38,016 bases of DNA from Hyphomicrobiales bacterium (GTDB lineage Bacteria; Pseudomonadota; Alphaproteobacteria; Rhizobiales; Rhizobiaceae): positions 25,721 through 63,736 of the forward strand of contig UCCS01000054.1 of NCBI GenBank assembly GCA_900470965.1, written 5' to 3'. Positions 23,917 through 32,467 of this stretch are shown here, one piece after another. Both the position numbers and the translations under genes were made by a program. Under the pieces are notes generated by a model. The model worked only from the letters and a program-made list of their open reading frames with translations. It was not told the origin of the DNA and searched no databases. The first letter of the stretch is position 1, and each line of letters opens with the position of its first letter.

Positions 23917-23995
23917 CTACCTGTCGTCAGGTAGTTAGTGAGCTACACCTACGCCTTGCTTTTTTCTCTGTCAACGACTATCTGTCGTCAGGTAG
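23917..23995. promoter_or_regulatory. Paired TetR operators between GST and TetR genes
   Basis: CTACCTGTCGTCAGGTAG (23917-23934) is a perfect dyad of 7-bp arms around TCGT. CTATCTGTCGTCAGGTAG (23978-23995) is the same with one change. They are 61 bases apart. The second overlaps a possible -10 (TATCTG, 23979-23984, with TTGCTT 17 bases upstream) for the TetR gene, and the first lies over the GST leader. Repression of both directions is expected. Confidence 0.78.
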
Positions 23996-24029
23996 ATAAA
24001 AATGTCAGGACGACGAAAAGGAAGCGACA

Positions 24030-24590
24030 GTGACTGCGGATACAAAGGATAGGATCATGGAGGCGGCAACGCTGACCTTGCAGGACCTCGGCTATGGCGG
24101 TCTTAGCTTTCGCGAGCTCGCCAAGGATGTCGGCATCAAGAGTGCCAGCATTCACTATTACTTCGCGACCAAGGGCGAGTTGGGTGCGGCTCTCGCCAAT
24201 CGCTATACAGCCCATTATGGCGCTGTTCTCGACGAACTGCTAACGCAGGGTCTTGACGTCGAGACGTGCATGGCGCGCTACACCGACGTCTTCGCCGAGA
24301 CGCTGCGCGCCGACAACCGCCTGTGCCTTGCCGGAATGTTGGGAGCCGAGCGCAATCAGCTGCCTGAAGAAGTCCAGGCCGAGGTTGTCAAATACGGGAT
24401 AATGAACGAACGCTGGCTGGCCCGTGTGTTGGCTTTGCGCAACCCCGGCGGGGTCAAGGAGAATGAGCGTCAGGCTCGCGCCATCTATGCCGCCGTTCAG
24501 GGCGCACAGTTGATCGCCCACACCCGCAACGATGTTTCCCTTTACGAGGAGATCATCGCGACCTATCGCGCCAATGGCCTCATTCCGTAA
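24030..24590 (+). CDS. TetR family transcriptional regulator
   Basis: A 186-residue TetR repressor starting with GTG at 24030 (AAGGA seven bases upstream); the nearby ATG at 24002 is out of frame. The DNA-binding domain reads DRIMEAATLTLQDLGYGGLS and FRELAKDVGIKSASIHYYFA, then TKGELGAALANRY. The C-terminal domain contains CLAGMLGAERNQLPEEVQAE, a pattern of YxaF/AcrR-like regulators of electrophile-response genes. It is divergent from the GST-tautomerase-gabD unit. The 144 bases that follow hold no clear feature. Confidence 0.92.
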   Translation: MTADTKDRIMEAATLTLQDLGYGGLSFRELAKDVGIKSASIHYYFATKGELGAALANRYTAHYGAVLDELLTQGLDVETCMARYTDVFAETLRADNRLCLAGMLGAERNQLPEEVQAEVVKYGIMNERWLARVLALRNPGGVKENERQARAIYAAVQGAQLIAHTRNDVSLYEEIIATYRANGLIP

Positions 24591-24734
24591 ATTCGATCAC
24601 GCTTACGGTTTTTTCGCATCCAGAAGCAACCGCACTTGGCGCGAAGTTTATGTCATCAGGTATGAGAGAGTAGCTAGCGTCCGTCATCAATGCTTTTGGC
24701 AAGATGTCGGCATCGACAGAAATAGGAACCACCC

Positions 24735-25055
24735 ATGTATGCGAGCGCAGAGGACCGGGATATCCCCTTCGTCGTAGACCTTATCAATCGGGCCTATCGC
24801 GGCGTCGGCGGGTCGCTGGATGGAGCAAACGAAGAGGCCTACCTGGAAGGCGATCGAACAACAGCGGCACTTCTGCGCGCCGACATCTCGGCCAGGCCGT
24901 CAGCCTCGCTGCTGAGATGGATTGACACGGATAGCCCGGCGCTGACGGGCTGCGTCTGGCTGGAGCCTTTCGGCGACCAGACATGGTATCTCGGATCTCT
25001 GGCCATCAAACGGCGTCTCTATCAACCGAAACCGAAAGCCGCCCCAAAGAAATGA
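24735..25055 (+). pseudogene. Truncated GNAT N-acetyltransferase
   Basis: The first ~90 codons are a normal GNAT N-terminus (DIPFVVDLINRAYRGVGGSL; TGCVWLEPFGDQTWYLGSLA), ending exactly where the acetyl-CoA-binding motif A (RGxGxG region) should begin. After SLAI the sequence switches to a basic tail (KRRLYQPKPKAAPKK) and stops. The acetyl-CoA site is therefore missing and activity is not expected. It marks the left edge of a stretch of broken genes; no gene is visible between it and the AraC fragment. Confidence 0.7.
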
Positions 25056-25128
25056 GTTGGGTGAGGGGTCGAAGTGGAATATCTCAAAAAACCCGAGCCT
25101 ACATCCATCCTGACCCGCAGCCACGGCT

Positions 25129-25374
25129 TCAAGCCGCGTTAGCTCCCGCTTTTCTTTCGCGCCACAGAGAAGGCGACAGGCCGGTCGCCCGCTTGAAGGC
25201 ATTGCTGAACGCTCCTTGCGAGGAATAACCTATGAGGGCGGCAACCGATGCCACCGGCAAATCGTCGTCCCGCAGCGCCCTGCAAGCAATGTGAATACGC
25301 CACCGAGCAAGATAGCCGAGCGGCCCGATACCTGCCGTCGCGGCAAAGCGCGCGGCGAAGCTCGACCGCGACAT
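25129..25374 (-). pseudogene. C-terminal fragment of an AraC family regulator
   Basis: About 80 residues equal to the AraC DNA-binding domain: MSRSSFAARFAATAGIGPLG, YLARWRIHIACRALRDDDLP, VASVAALIGYSSQGAFSNAF, KRATGLSPSLWRE, then a short altered tail to the TGA at 25129. The N-terminal effector domain is absent: at 25374 the sequence joins a HipA fragment on the opposite strand. A short protein could still be made from the ATG at 25374, but there is no sign of a promoter. Treated as a remnant. Confidence 0.7.
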
Positions 25375-25856
25375 CGGTTGATTTTGAAATTCATCTCGAC
25401 CTTCACGGCCCCGCACGTCCGATCGGACTGGCGCGGAGCCATCGCGTCCGTGGTGCCGAAACGATCGTGTTTGAGTATGACAGTGCCTGGCTTGAGGACC
25501 CCTACCGCTTCTCCCTGGAGCCCGCTCTGGCTCTGAGCCGGGGAGCGTTCGCTCCACCCGCCGGCCTCGCAACCTTTGGCTCTGTTGGCGACTCAGCGCC
25601 CGATACCTGGGGGCGACGCCTCATGCAACGCTCGGAAAGGCGCATGGCTGAGCGCGATAGTCGGGCCGTTCGCACGCTGGCCGAAAGCGACTATCTGCTT
25701 GGCGTCGCCGACGAGACACGGCTCGGCGCGCTCCGCTTCCGCTGGCTCGGCGACGAGGAAACCTCCTGGATGCTGGCCAAGGTGGCGCGGGGCTCCCATG
25801 AGTTGCTGCGCCGAGGTCGGTCAATTGATGCAGCCTGTGCACGGTGCTGGAGATGA
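25374..25856 (+). pseudogene. N-terminal fragment of a HipA-like kinase
   Basis: From the junction at 25374 the plus-strand frame reads as the HipA N-terminal domain: VDFEIHLDLHGPARPIGLAR, IVFEYDSAWLEDPYRFSLEP, SVGDSAPDTWGRRLMQR and SDYLLGVADETRLGALRFRW. Similarity is lost near 25770, before the GxxxP-type kinase loop and the catalytic core, and the frame ends at 25856. HipA proteins are Ser/Thr kinase toxins; this piece cannot be active. The bases 25857-26037 downstream contain no recognisable gene. Confidence 0.72.
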
Positions 25857-26037
25857 CGATCCGAACCGATGGTTATCATACTCTCATCCGCGGATTTTCA
25901 CCGCCTGACCATATTCGATGCGGGCTTGCCTCTCTCTAAGGACGGATATCTATCCCAACGTAAGTCGAGGGTTCCTTAATCTTTGGCCGTCATCTCCAGC
26001 ATACTGCACAGGCAGAAACGGTCTGGTACGTCGCAGA

Positions 26038-26522
26038 CTACGAGGCCCGGATTGGCAGGTGCCGAGAAATGCCCCGGATGAATCCGGCAAGTTCATGCGC
26101 AATGGCAGTCAGAACACGAGGCTGTGGTTTTCCGGTTTTTGATAGGTCCCGGTAGCGCTTGCACAATCGCGTCTGAGCTTTCCAGCCAATATCTTTAATC
26201 TCTTGAGGCTGATGCTGGCTGCGCTTCAAATAAGGATGACGTTCTTGAGGGGGTGCCGATACGACCAACTCGCTTCAACCATCATCGTTCGGGCCAGAGC
26301 ATTACCTGTCTTGGTGATACGACCTCGTCGCACTGTACTGCCGCTGGAATGCTCACTTGGCACCAATCCCAACCAGGCCATGAGCTGGCGTGGATTTTCA
26401 AAGCGGCTAATGTCTCCGATCTCTGCGGCCAGCGTCGCGGCGATAGTCGTATTCACCCCGCGCAATGATCGTAAGGCGTCGACCAATTCACCAAAACGCC
26501 AACCTTTTACAGCATCCTCGAT
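26038..26522 (-). mobile_element. IS110 family transposase remnant, frameshifted
   Basis: The C-terminal part of an IS110/IS1111-type transposase in two frames. The first piece (about 26522 to 26250) reads GELVDALRSLRGVNTTIAAT, EIGDISRFENPRQLMAWLGL, VPSEHSSGSTVRRGRITKTG, ALARTMMVEASWSYRHP. The second (about 26258 to 26038) reads EIKDIGWKAQTRLCKRYRDL and VLTAIAHELAGFIRGISRHL. The frame changes near a run of five C (around 26250). The N-terminal DEDD catalytic domain is missing, so it is inactive. No element ends are visible. Confidence 0.8.
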
Positions 26523-26616
26523 TGATATGCTCCCACCTGAGCGGCGACATGTGCTTCAACAGAGTATAAGGAATATCTCGACCCGCACTACGCCGTCGCG
26601 CTAGTCGACGAGTAGG
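26521..26616 (-). mobile_element. Tn3 family transposase C-terminal remnant
   Basis: A short minus-strand frame ending abruptly at 26521 reads GRDIPYTLLKHMSPLRWEHI, matching the conserved C-terminus of Tn3-family TnpA (LLxHxSPLGWEHINLTGDY). It stops being similar exactly where the IS110 remnant begins, so the IS110 copy, or a deletion, probably broke a Tn3-type element. Too short for activity. Confidence 0.65.
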
Positions 26617-26776
26617 CCGGTCGCGCTATGGTTTGAAATCGGGCGATGGCGCGGCTCGGCAGCCTATTTTGAGGCAGCCTACTTCATTTCTACTCCGATG
26701 TTGTAATGTTCGTCTGATATATTATACGTATGTTAGAGTCCTCGACGTGGACAATGAATTTGCAATGGGTTGAAGG

Positions 26777-27457
26777 ATGAAGAAAAAGACGATCGTAAAA
26801 CCGGTGAAAGCGCGCTCCGACGGGTCGAGACCACTTTCGGAAATGGCTTACAATCTTTTGAAAGATAAGCTGATTTCGGCTAAGTATGTACCTGGACAGT
26901 TTTTACAGGAAACACAGATTTCCGCCGATTTGAATTTGGGGAGGACGCCTGTTAATCATGCTCTTCACCGGTTGCAGCAGGAAGGCCTGGTAGAGATCAT
27001 TCCCCGCAAGGGCATTATCGTTCGCGCGGAATCGCTTTCTGAAATCTATCTGGCGCTTGAGGCGCGTACCGTTGTCGAGCCTTACTGCGCGGGTTTGTGC
27101 GCGGAACGGCGATCCGACGTCGATCTTGCCGATCTGGAAACGATCAATGCAGATTACGAGCGTCTCCGCACGACAGGCGACAAGGTTCGCCTTATGGAAC
27201 TCGACCGGCAGTTTCACACGAAGATTGCGGAAATTTCCGGCAACAGCCTGATCGCGGACTTCTTGCGCTCGGTGCATGAGCGTATGTCCAGGATCTGGTT
27301 TCTGCCGCTGTGGCAGTTTCACGATTTCGGCCTCACCGGCGACGAACACGCCAGCATCCTGGCCGCCATGCGCGAGCGCGACAGCAAAGCCGCGAATGAC
27401 GCGATGGCACGCCATATCGAGAGCTTGCGTCAGCGGATTATGTCCGCCGTCGTCTAA
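26777..27457 (+). CDS. GntR family transcriptional regulator (FCD domain)
   Basis: A 226-residue FadR-subfamily GntR regulator. The winged helix-turn-helix is AYNLLKDKLISAKYVPGQFL, NLGRTPVNHALHRLQQEGLV, EIIPRKGIIV. The FCD effector domain has LEARTVVEPYCAGL and the metal-binding pattern D-x3-H (ELDRQFHTKIAEISGN), with further His in DEHASILAAM and ARHIESLRQR. GAAGG lies immediately before the ATG, closer than usual, so the start is not certain. It heads the catabolic island and is convergent with the minus-strand unit. It is the obvious candidate to control that island. Confidence 0.92.
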   Translation: MKKKTIVKPVKARSDGSRPLSEMAYNLLKDKLISAKYVPGQFLQETQISADLNLGRTPVNHALHRLQQEGLVEIIPRKGIIVRAESLSEIYLALEARTVVEPYCAGLCAERRSDVDLADLETINADYERLRTTGDKVRLMELDRQFHTKIAEISGNSLIADFLRSVHERMSRIWFLPLWQFHDFGLTGDEHASILAAMRERDSKAANDAMARHIESLRQRIMSAVV

Positions 27458-27478
27458 GGCCGTCATTATCAGTCGAGA

Positions 27479-27511
27479 AGCCCGTCCGGTTTGAAAAAAA
27501 CCCGACGGGCT
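27479..27511. terminator. Stem-loop between gntR and the convergent operon
   Basis: AGCCCGTC (27479-27486) pairs with GACGGGCT (27504-27511). A second inner stem GGTTT/AAACC and a short A-rich loop lie between them, separated by one C-C mismatch. It follows the GntR stop by 21 bases and precedes the end of the minus-strand unit by 27, so it may serve both. Confidence 0.7.
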
Positions 27512-27537
27512 CTCATCGGTGTGAACTTGGCTGCCGA

Positions 27538-28668
27538 TCAGTGCGGCAGCGCCTTTTCGGGATGCAGCCCTGGATAACCGGGTGAAGGCTCGCCCTTGGC
27601 TTCACCAAGATACAACCCAATCTGTGTCCGAAAGCGTTCGACGCCAGCCCGGTCGGCCATGAACTTTCCAAAGGCTGTTGGATTGCCGTTCTTGTATTCC
27701 CAGATAGGTCGGTAGCCCTTGGGCGGCGGAACGTCGGTGCGGACGGACCACATGTACCAGATATGCGCCTGGGTGTTCTTGTCGAGGAGCCAGTTCAGGT
27801 ACAGCTTGGCCGCTTCGGGGTGTTTTGCATCCTTGAAGATCGCCGCCTGCTGCGCCCAGGCAACGAAGGGGTCCTCCTTCGGGAGCACGAAGCGTGCGAC
27901 TGTTCCGTCAAACGGGATCAGGCCGCCGTCGGTGCTGAAGGTCGCCACCGCCTTGCCGGCTTCAACGTCATCGGTCGGGGCCTGCGTGCCACGGACGTAC
28001 ATCGGCTCCTGCTTGGCGAAGTCAGCCACAAAACCCCAGCCGTATTTGTCTACAACCTGCTTGAACCAGAACAGCACGGCGTCGTCGTCCGTGGGATAGG
28101 TGACGACGAGTTTTCCCTTGAATTCAGGGCGCAGGTAATCTTTTGCTTCCGTCGGCCACTGGCCGTTCGGCAATAGCTTGCTGTTGACCAGATTGCTGAA
28201 GGCGTCGACGAAAATGCCAGTATAGGCGCCGTCCTTGTCACGGAAATCCTTGTAGATTGCGTTCCAGCCGGCTGGCTTTTAGTCCATGAGGACGCCGCCC
28301 TTCTTCCAGCGCGGAAAATCCTGCAGGGTTTGCAATTGTGCAACGTCGGGCACAAGCGTGCCTGTCGCCAGTTGGTTGTCGATACGCGCGTCATGGAACT
28401 TTGAATAATCGACGACGATGTCGAGGGTCATTCCGGGAAACCGTTCTTCGAACGCTTTTTTCATCCCGTCCTGCTGGCCAGGCGTATCGCCGCCGGCATA
28501 GACGATCAGCCGGCCGCCCTCTTTGAGGGCAACCTTGTGCAGTTCGTCAAGCGTGCGCGTTTCCACCTTCACGTCCTTCGCATAGGCCTGTTGCACAGGT
28601 AAGATCGGGCTGGCGAGAAGGACCGAACCGAGGGCAAGGCCGATCGTCCCTCTTCGAGTGATGATCAT
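27538..28668 (-). pseudogene. ABC solute-binding protein interrupted by one in-frame stop
   Basis: The frame from the ATG at 28668 to 27538 encodes a full-length (~376-residue) family 1 solute-binding protein, broken only by TAA at 28279-28281. N-terminal part: signal (ITRRGTIGLALGSVLLASPI), LIVYAGGDTPGQQDGMKKAF, ATGTLVPDVAQLQTLQDFPR. After the stop, in the same frame: KPAGWNAIYKDFRDKDGAYT, GKLVVTYPTDDDAVLFWFKQ and a normal C-terminus. Relatives probably carry Tyr at the stop (YKPAGW). It is last in the catabolic unit, and no permease or ATPase gene accompanies it. Confidence 0.82.
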
Positions 28669-28697
28669 GTGGATCTTTCCTCTTTCAATATACGACG

Positions 28698-28759
28698 GTG
28701 AAGCGTTGCTTCACATATTTCGGGGTTTCGATTTCGTTTGATGCGCGGTTTCGCGCATC
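28698..28759. repeat. Two adjacent dyads before the solute-binding pseudogene
   Basis: GTGAAGC-GTT-GCTTCAC (28698-28714) and GATGCGCG-GTTT-CGCGCATC (28740-28759) are perfect inverted repeats in the 150-base gap between the RidA-like gene and the solute-binding pseudogene. The first could be an operator, 30 bases upstream of the pseudogene start. The second resembles an mRNA-processing or attenuation hairpin that would lower expression of the last gene. Confidence 0.5.
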
Positions 28760-28818
28760 CGCAAAACGGGTGGCACATTGGCGCTACCGCTATACTTGCC
28801 GCTTGCAACCGGAAATAG

Positions 28819-29220
28819 TTAATAGGTTCCGTGACCAACATGGGCAATACCTTCAATCTCGATGAAGATCTTCGGATGCGCCAGATTGCTGACCTCGACC
28901 AGAGTGCATGCAGGAAAGTCGTTCTGGAAAAACTCCTTGCGTGCTTTCCATACCAGTTCGCGATGTTCGATCCGCGTCACGTAGATTGTGAGCTTGACAA
29001 AGTCGGACATCTTGCCGCCAGCGGCTTCCACCAGCGCCTTGTGCTTTTCCAGAATGACCTTGGTCTGCTCGTATTCATCGTCGCCGAGGATCGTGTTGAA
29101 GTCCTTGCCCCGGGCGGTCAGTCCCGACATATAGGCGACATCCCCGACCACCAGGCAATTCGACCAGAGACCGGGCGCGGCTTCGGTCACATGTTCACTG
29201 ACAACTCTCTTGATCGGCAT
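28819..29220 (-). CDS. RidA/YjgF-family protein lacking the catalytic Arg
   Basis: A 133-residue Rid-family protein: NCLVVGDVAYMSGLTARGKD, QTKVILEKHKALVEAAGGKM, DFVKLTIYVTRIEHR and IFIEIEGIAHVG. Canonical RidA imine deaminases have Arg in the P-A-R-S/T-x-V-E-V strand; here the matching segment is PACTLVEVS, with Cys in its place. It therefore belongs to an Rid subgroup without that activity, or to one with another chemistry, such as 2-aminomuconate-deaminase-like enzymes. It lies between the cupin and solute-binding genes in the catabolic unit. Confidence 0.85.
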   Translation of the reverse strand: MPIKRVVSEHVTEAAPGLWSNCLVVGDVAYMSGLTARGKDFNTILGDDEYEQTKVILEKHKALVEAAGGKMSDFVKLTIYVTRIEHRELVWKARKEFFQNDFPACTLVEVSNLAHPKIFIEIEGIAHVGHGTY

Positions 29221-29288
29221 TCTTTGCTCCTTGGGACGTGGATGGTTTTTGAGTGCGCGTCAGCCGTCCAGCCGCGCGCGCAGGATGA

Positions 29289-29705
29289 TCAGCCTTTCAA
29301 CTGTCCGTCCAGGAAGCCGCCGATGGTTTCATCGGTATGGAAGGACGGCTTTTCGTAATAGTGAGGACCGTCATAAACTTCGACGAGTCGGCACTTGGTC
29401 AGCGCTACAGTCGGCCCATGTGGGTGATCCTTCGGGTTCATGTAGAAGGAGCCGGCTTTCAGCGTGATCTTGCTGTCGGTGTATTCGTATTCGCCGTCCA
29501 GGCAGTACATGAACTGATTGGATGCGTGCGAGTGCTTGATCGGAATGCCGCCGCCCGGCTCGTATTCCAGGAGGGCAATGCTGGCGCCCGTCTTCTCGTT
29601 TCTCCAGAGAAAATACTGGCGAAAGCCGTATTCCGGGAAGTCGAGCCAGTTTGCGGGAATGAGGTCTTCCTTGTTGATCAGGATTTCGAGTGTTTCCGGT
29701 GTCAT
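29289..29705 (-). CDS. Cupin domain protein
   Basis: A 138-residue single-domain cupin. Motif 1 is PGGGIPIKHSHASNQFMYCL followed by DGEYEYTD. Motif 2 is LKAGSFYMNPKDHPHGPT. The HxH, a Gln in place of the usual metal-binding Glu (position uncertain), and the later His could hold a metal. Such small cupins act as dioxygenases, isomerases or sugar epimerases in catabolic clusters. It follows the extradiol dioxygenase by 193 bases, a gap in which I see no gene, and precedes the RidA-like gene by 68. The substrate is unknown. Confidence 0.82.
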   Translation of the reverse strand: MTPETLEILINKEDLIPANWLDFPEYGFRQYFLWRNEKTGASIALLEYEPGGGIPIKHSHASNQFMYCLDGEYEYTDSKITLKAGSFYMNPKDHPHGPTVALTKCRLVEVYDGPHYYEKPSFHTDETIGGFLDGQLKG

Positions 29706-29898
29706 GATTGCCTCTTCTTAACGTGTGGTCAGCGAGTTGTGTGGGATGCAAAGTTCAAGCCCGGCGGACCTCGCCACCGGGTAGCAACTTATGGTTATTT
29801 TCACCAAATCTATGTCTTAGGTTTCTACTCAAGATTGTTATTCCGGGCGCAGCTCCACGATCCGGCAAGCGGTCCACGTTCAAAGCTTCTGTTGGTCG

Positions 29899-30840
29899 TC
29901 AGTCGAAGAATGTCGGCGGCGGGGCCATTCCCCACTGCGTGGTTTCATCCGCGCTTCCGACAAATCGCACCGGCACATATTCGTCGTTGATGATGTCGGT
30001 GTCGGTGTAGTGCTCGATGCGGAACCCGAAGGGGTCCAGCCAGTAATCGTAGATCAGGCTTCCCAGATAATGGCGTCCGACGCCGGCATCCAGCGTCCAG
30101 CCATTGGCCACAAGATAATCGTGCCCTGCCGCCACCGCGTCCAGATCCAGCACCTCATAGGAGCTGTGGTGACAGCCGAAATGCTTGGACTGGTTGATCA
30201 GGATGCAATGATGCTCGACATACTCATTGCCGCGATCGAGGCGAAGGAAGGTGCCAACGGTGATCGGCTCCGGTTCGGCGGGGGCGCAGATATAGTCGGC
30301 AGGCACCAGTGCGAAATGCTTCATGAACCAGTCGATTTCCGACATGGCATCCGGCACCCACAGGACGAAATGGCCAATGCGCAGCGCAGGCGTTGCTTCG
30401 GCCCGCTGGCGGACTGCGGTGTTGTGGCGAAGATGTTCGGAGGCGAAGTTCATGCGATAGGAGCGCCGCACGGGTATTTCCGGAACGGTGGCCACGCCAT
30501 ACTCGATCCAGATCGTGTGCTCGTTCGGCGTCTTCAGCGTGACGCGAAAGCCGCCGCCCGGTTCGGTGATCTCCTCGATTGGCGAAGCGCCGGGAATTTG
30601 GGCGGCCTTTTCCAGTTCCTCGCGTGAGGCGACCTTGAAGGCCCCACCCAGGAATTTGCGCTCCGCGCCGAGACGCGTCACATGGATATGATGGTTGCTG
30701 CCGGAGCCGCGCATGTAGAGTGCCGTCTCTGTGCGGGCAGACCGCGTCATGCCGAAATCGGTCAGAAACCGCTCCATCAGATCGATATCATCGACCTGGT
30801 AGGCCGTGTAGGCGACGTCCAGAAGGTTGACGCGTTCCAT
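29899..30840 (-). CDS. VOC-fold extradiol dioxygenase (2,3-dihydroxybiphenyl dioxygenase-like)
   Basis: A 313-residue two-domain vicinal-oxygen-chelate protein, the size of type I extradiol dioxygenases, which use Fe(II) to open catechols next to the hydroxyls. The metal triad is visible in the C-terminal domain: H157 (RIGHFVLWVPD), H225 (FGCHHSSYEVLDLD) and E276 (DPFGFRIEHYTD). The N-terminal domain starts VNLLDVAYTAYQVDDIDLME. GGGG lies in front of the ATG, inside the end of the preceding gene. With one base between it and the Mo-type subunit, translation is coupled. It is probably the ring-opening step of the island. Confidence 0.88.
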   Translation of the reverse strand: MERVNLLDVAYTAYQVDDIDLMERFLTDFGMTRSARTETALYMRGSGSNHHIHVTRLGAERKFLGGAFKVASREELEKAAQIPGASPIEEITEPGGGFRVTLKTPNEHTIWIEYGVATVPEIPVRRSYRMNFASEHLRHNTAVRQRAEATPALRIGHFVLWVPDAMSEIDWFMKHFALVPADYICAPAEPEPITVGTFLRLDRGNEYVEHHCILINQSKHFGCHHSSYEVLDLDAVAAGHDYLVANGWTLDAGVGRHYLGSLIYDYWLDPFGFRIEHYTDTDIINDEYVPVRFVGSADETTQWGMAPPPTFFD

Positions 30841-30841
30841 A

Positions 30842-32467
30842 TTATTCCCCTTTTGGTTCGTATCGCCAGGCCTGCGCGTGAAGGCTCCGGAGAATTGCGT
30901 CGGCCGAAAACGGCAGTGTCGTCATGCGGATGCCACCGGCGTCATAGATGGCATTCGCCATTGCAGGCGCGAGATCAGCCGATCCGGCCCGGGCCGGGTC
31001 ATGCCCACCATCGGCGCCCTCGGGAAGCGGCGTTCCCGTGAAAACGTAATCCAGGTCCGGCGCATCCATGATCGTCGGTGCGCGCAAGGCGCCAGTAACT
31101 GCCGCTGTTCCAGAGCCACCAAACGGAGAATCCTCGATCAGCGCATTGCCGATGCTGCGCAAGACGCTTGCCTGCAGTTGAACCGGATCGGGAAGACCCC
31201 GAAAATCCGTGATGTCGAGCGCGCAGACATGGGACAGCAAAACCGTAAAGCCGGTTTCCGTATCGACCTCAACCTCGACGAAATCCGCCTGATGGCCGAA
31301 CAGTTGACCGTCGTGATGCCGCGAAAGAATCGACAGTCCGATGCCCTGACGATAGCGGCCGCCGGCGGCGCGATCTCGCGCCCATCCGTGCCACTTGCTG
31401 AGCCAGTCGAACCGATCTACCCCAGCGCGGATGCAGGCGTCCATGCGTGCGCCCGCCTCACCTGCCACCAGATTGTTGAGACGAAATTCGAGCGGATCCA
31501 TATCAAGCGTTTCGGCCAGCATATCAACGGCCTGCTGCACGATGAAACCACTGTTTACAGTGTCGGACATGGCGGCACTACCGGTCGGGGGCGTGTGGGT
31601 ATAGACGGTCGAGACGGCGCCGCTGAGCGAATCGACGCGAAGGGCACCCGTCAGCGTAGCGATATCGGCATGGACGGTCTCTCCCTCGGAATAGGCACCC
31701 GCATCGACAACGACGACATGGTCGAGCGCGACAATCGCGCCCTCTTCATTGGCGGCCATCCGCACGGCGTGATGGGCTGATGCCTGTCGGGAGAACGCAT
31801 CCGCCAACTCCGGTTCAACGACTTTCACCGGGCGGGCGCAGGTCTTGACCAGCAATGCAGCAACGGCCTCAAGCGACCGCTCCGCCACATGTCCATCCGC
31901 CGCGCTTATCACCGTCACGTCGCCCCCGGCATCATGGGCGGCAAATGCTGCCTGCTGGCCGAAATCGACGCGCAATGGTTGGGATGCGATACCTGCGAAT
32001 GCGGCGGTTCGCGTAGCATTGGCGACGGCGGCTTTGACATCGCCATGCACGCCGGTTTCGAGAGCCTGCGCTATGTCAAGCACGGCGGGCAGCGGCTCAT
32101 AATCGATCTCGATCAGGCCGAGCGCCTCCTCGGCGATCAGCCCGGCTTCGGCCGCGACGACGGCGATCCAGTCGCCGGCAAACCGCGCCTGTGAACTAAG
32201 CAGCGGGGCCGTCCGAGGCGATCCGCCGAGGGCCGGCGGTGCGAGACAATCCGCATGGGTGAGCACGGCGACGACACCCGGTAGCCCCAGTGCTTTCGAT
32301 GTGTGGATGCTGCGGATCCGTGCATTCGCATGCGGGCTAACGAGGATGCGCCCGTGCAACATGCCGTCTGCAGAAAGGTCGGCCACGTTCTGCTCTGATC
32401 CTGTCACGCGCGCGGCGTTATTTTGCGGTTCCAGCCTTTTAATCCGAAATTCGGGAGCCAGGGTCAT
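30842..32467 (-). CDS. Divergent, compact xanthine-dehydrogenase-family molybdopterin subunit
   Basis: About 541 residues against ~750-790 for normal members. Family features remain: FRIKRLEPQNNAARVTGSEQ, SPHANARIRSIHTSKALGLP, IEIDYEPLPAVLDI, VVVVDAGAYSEGE, DMDPLEFRLNNLVAG, and a C-terminus AMANAIYDAGGIRMTTLPF. The usual cofactor motifs are absent: no GGGFGGK loop, RGFGxPQ replaced by GSAAMSDTVNSGF, and the GxGE catalytic Glu region reduced to RAGSADLAPA. The frame is clean over its whole length. The start (ATG 32467) overlaps the 2Fe-2S stop (ATGA). Either a pseudoenzyme or a new subclass. Confidence 0.8.
   Translation of the reverse strand: MTLAPEFRIKRLEPQNNAARVTGSEQNVADLSADGMLHGRILVSPHANARIRSIHTSKALGLPGVVAVLTHADCLAPPALGGSPRTAPLLSSQARFAGDWIAVVAAEAGLIAEEALGLIEIDYEPLPAVLDIAQALETGVHGDVKAAVANATRTAAFAGIASQPLRVDFGQQAAFAAHDAGGDVTVISAADGHVAERSLEAVAALLVKTCARPVKVVEPELADAFSRQASAHHAVRMAANEEGAIVALDHVVVVDAGAYSEGETVHADIATLTGALRVDSLSGAVSTVYTHTPPTGSAAMSDTVNSGFIVQQAVDMLAETLDMDPLEFRLNNLVAGEAGARMDACIRAGVDRFDWLSKWHGWARDRAAGGRYRQGIGLSILSRHHDGQLFGHQADFVEVEVDTETGFTVLLSHVCALDITDFRGLPDPVQLQASVLRSIGNALIEDSPFGGSGTAAVTGALRAPTIMDAPDLDYVFTGTPLPEGADGGHDPARAGSADLAPAMANAIYDAGGIRMTTLPFSADAILRSLHAQAWRYEPKGE

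Noticed and set aside
26658..26681. Short direct repeat GGCAGCCTA (two copies, 15 bases apart) upstream of gntR
   Set aside because: Nine bases, no symmetry and not at a recognisable promoter. It could be chance or a small scar, so it is not listed as an operator.
30827..31780. A 317-codon plus-strand open frame
   Set aside because: It is antisense to the Mo-type subunit gene. Its translation is Arg/Asp-rich without recognisable domains.
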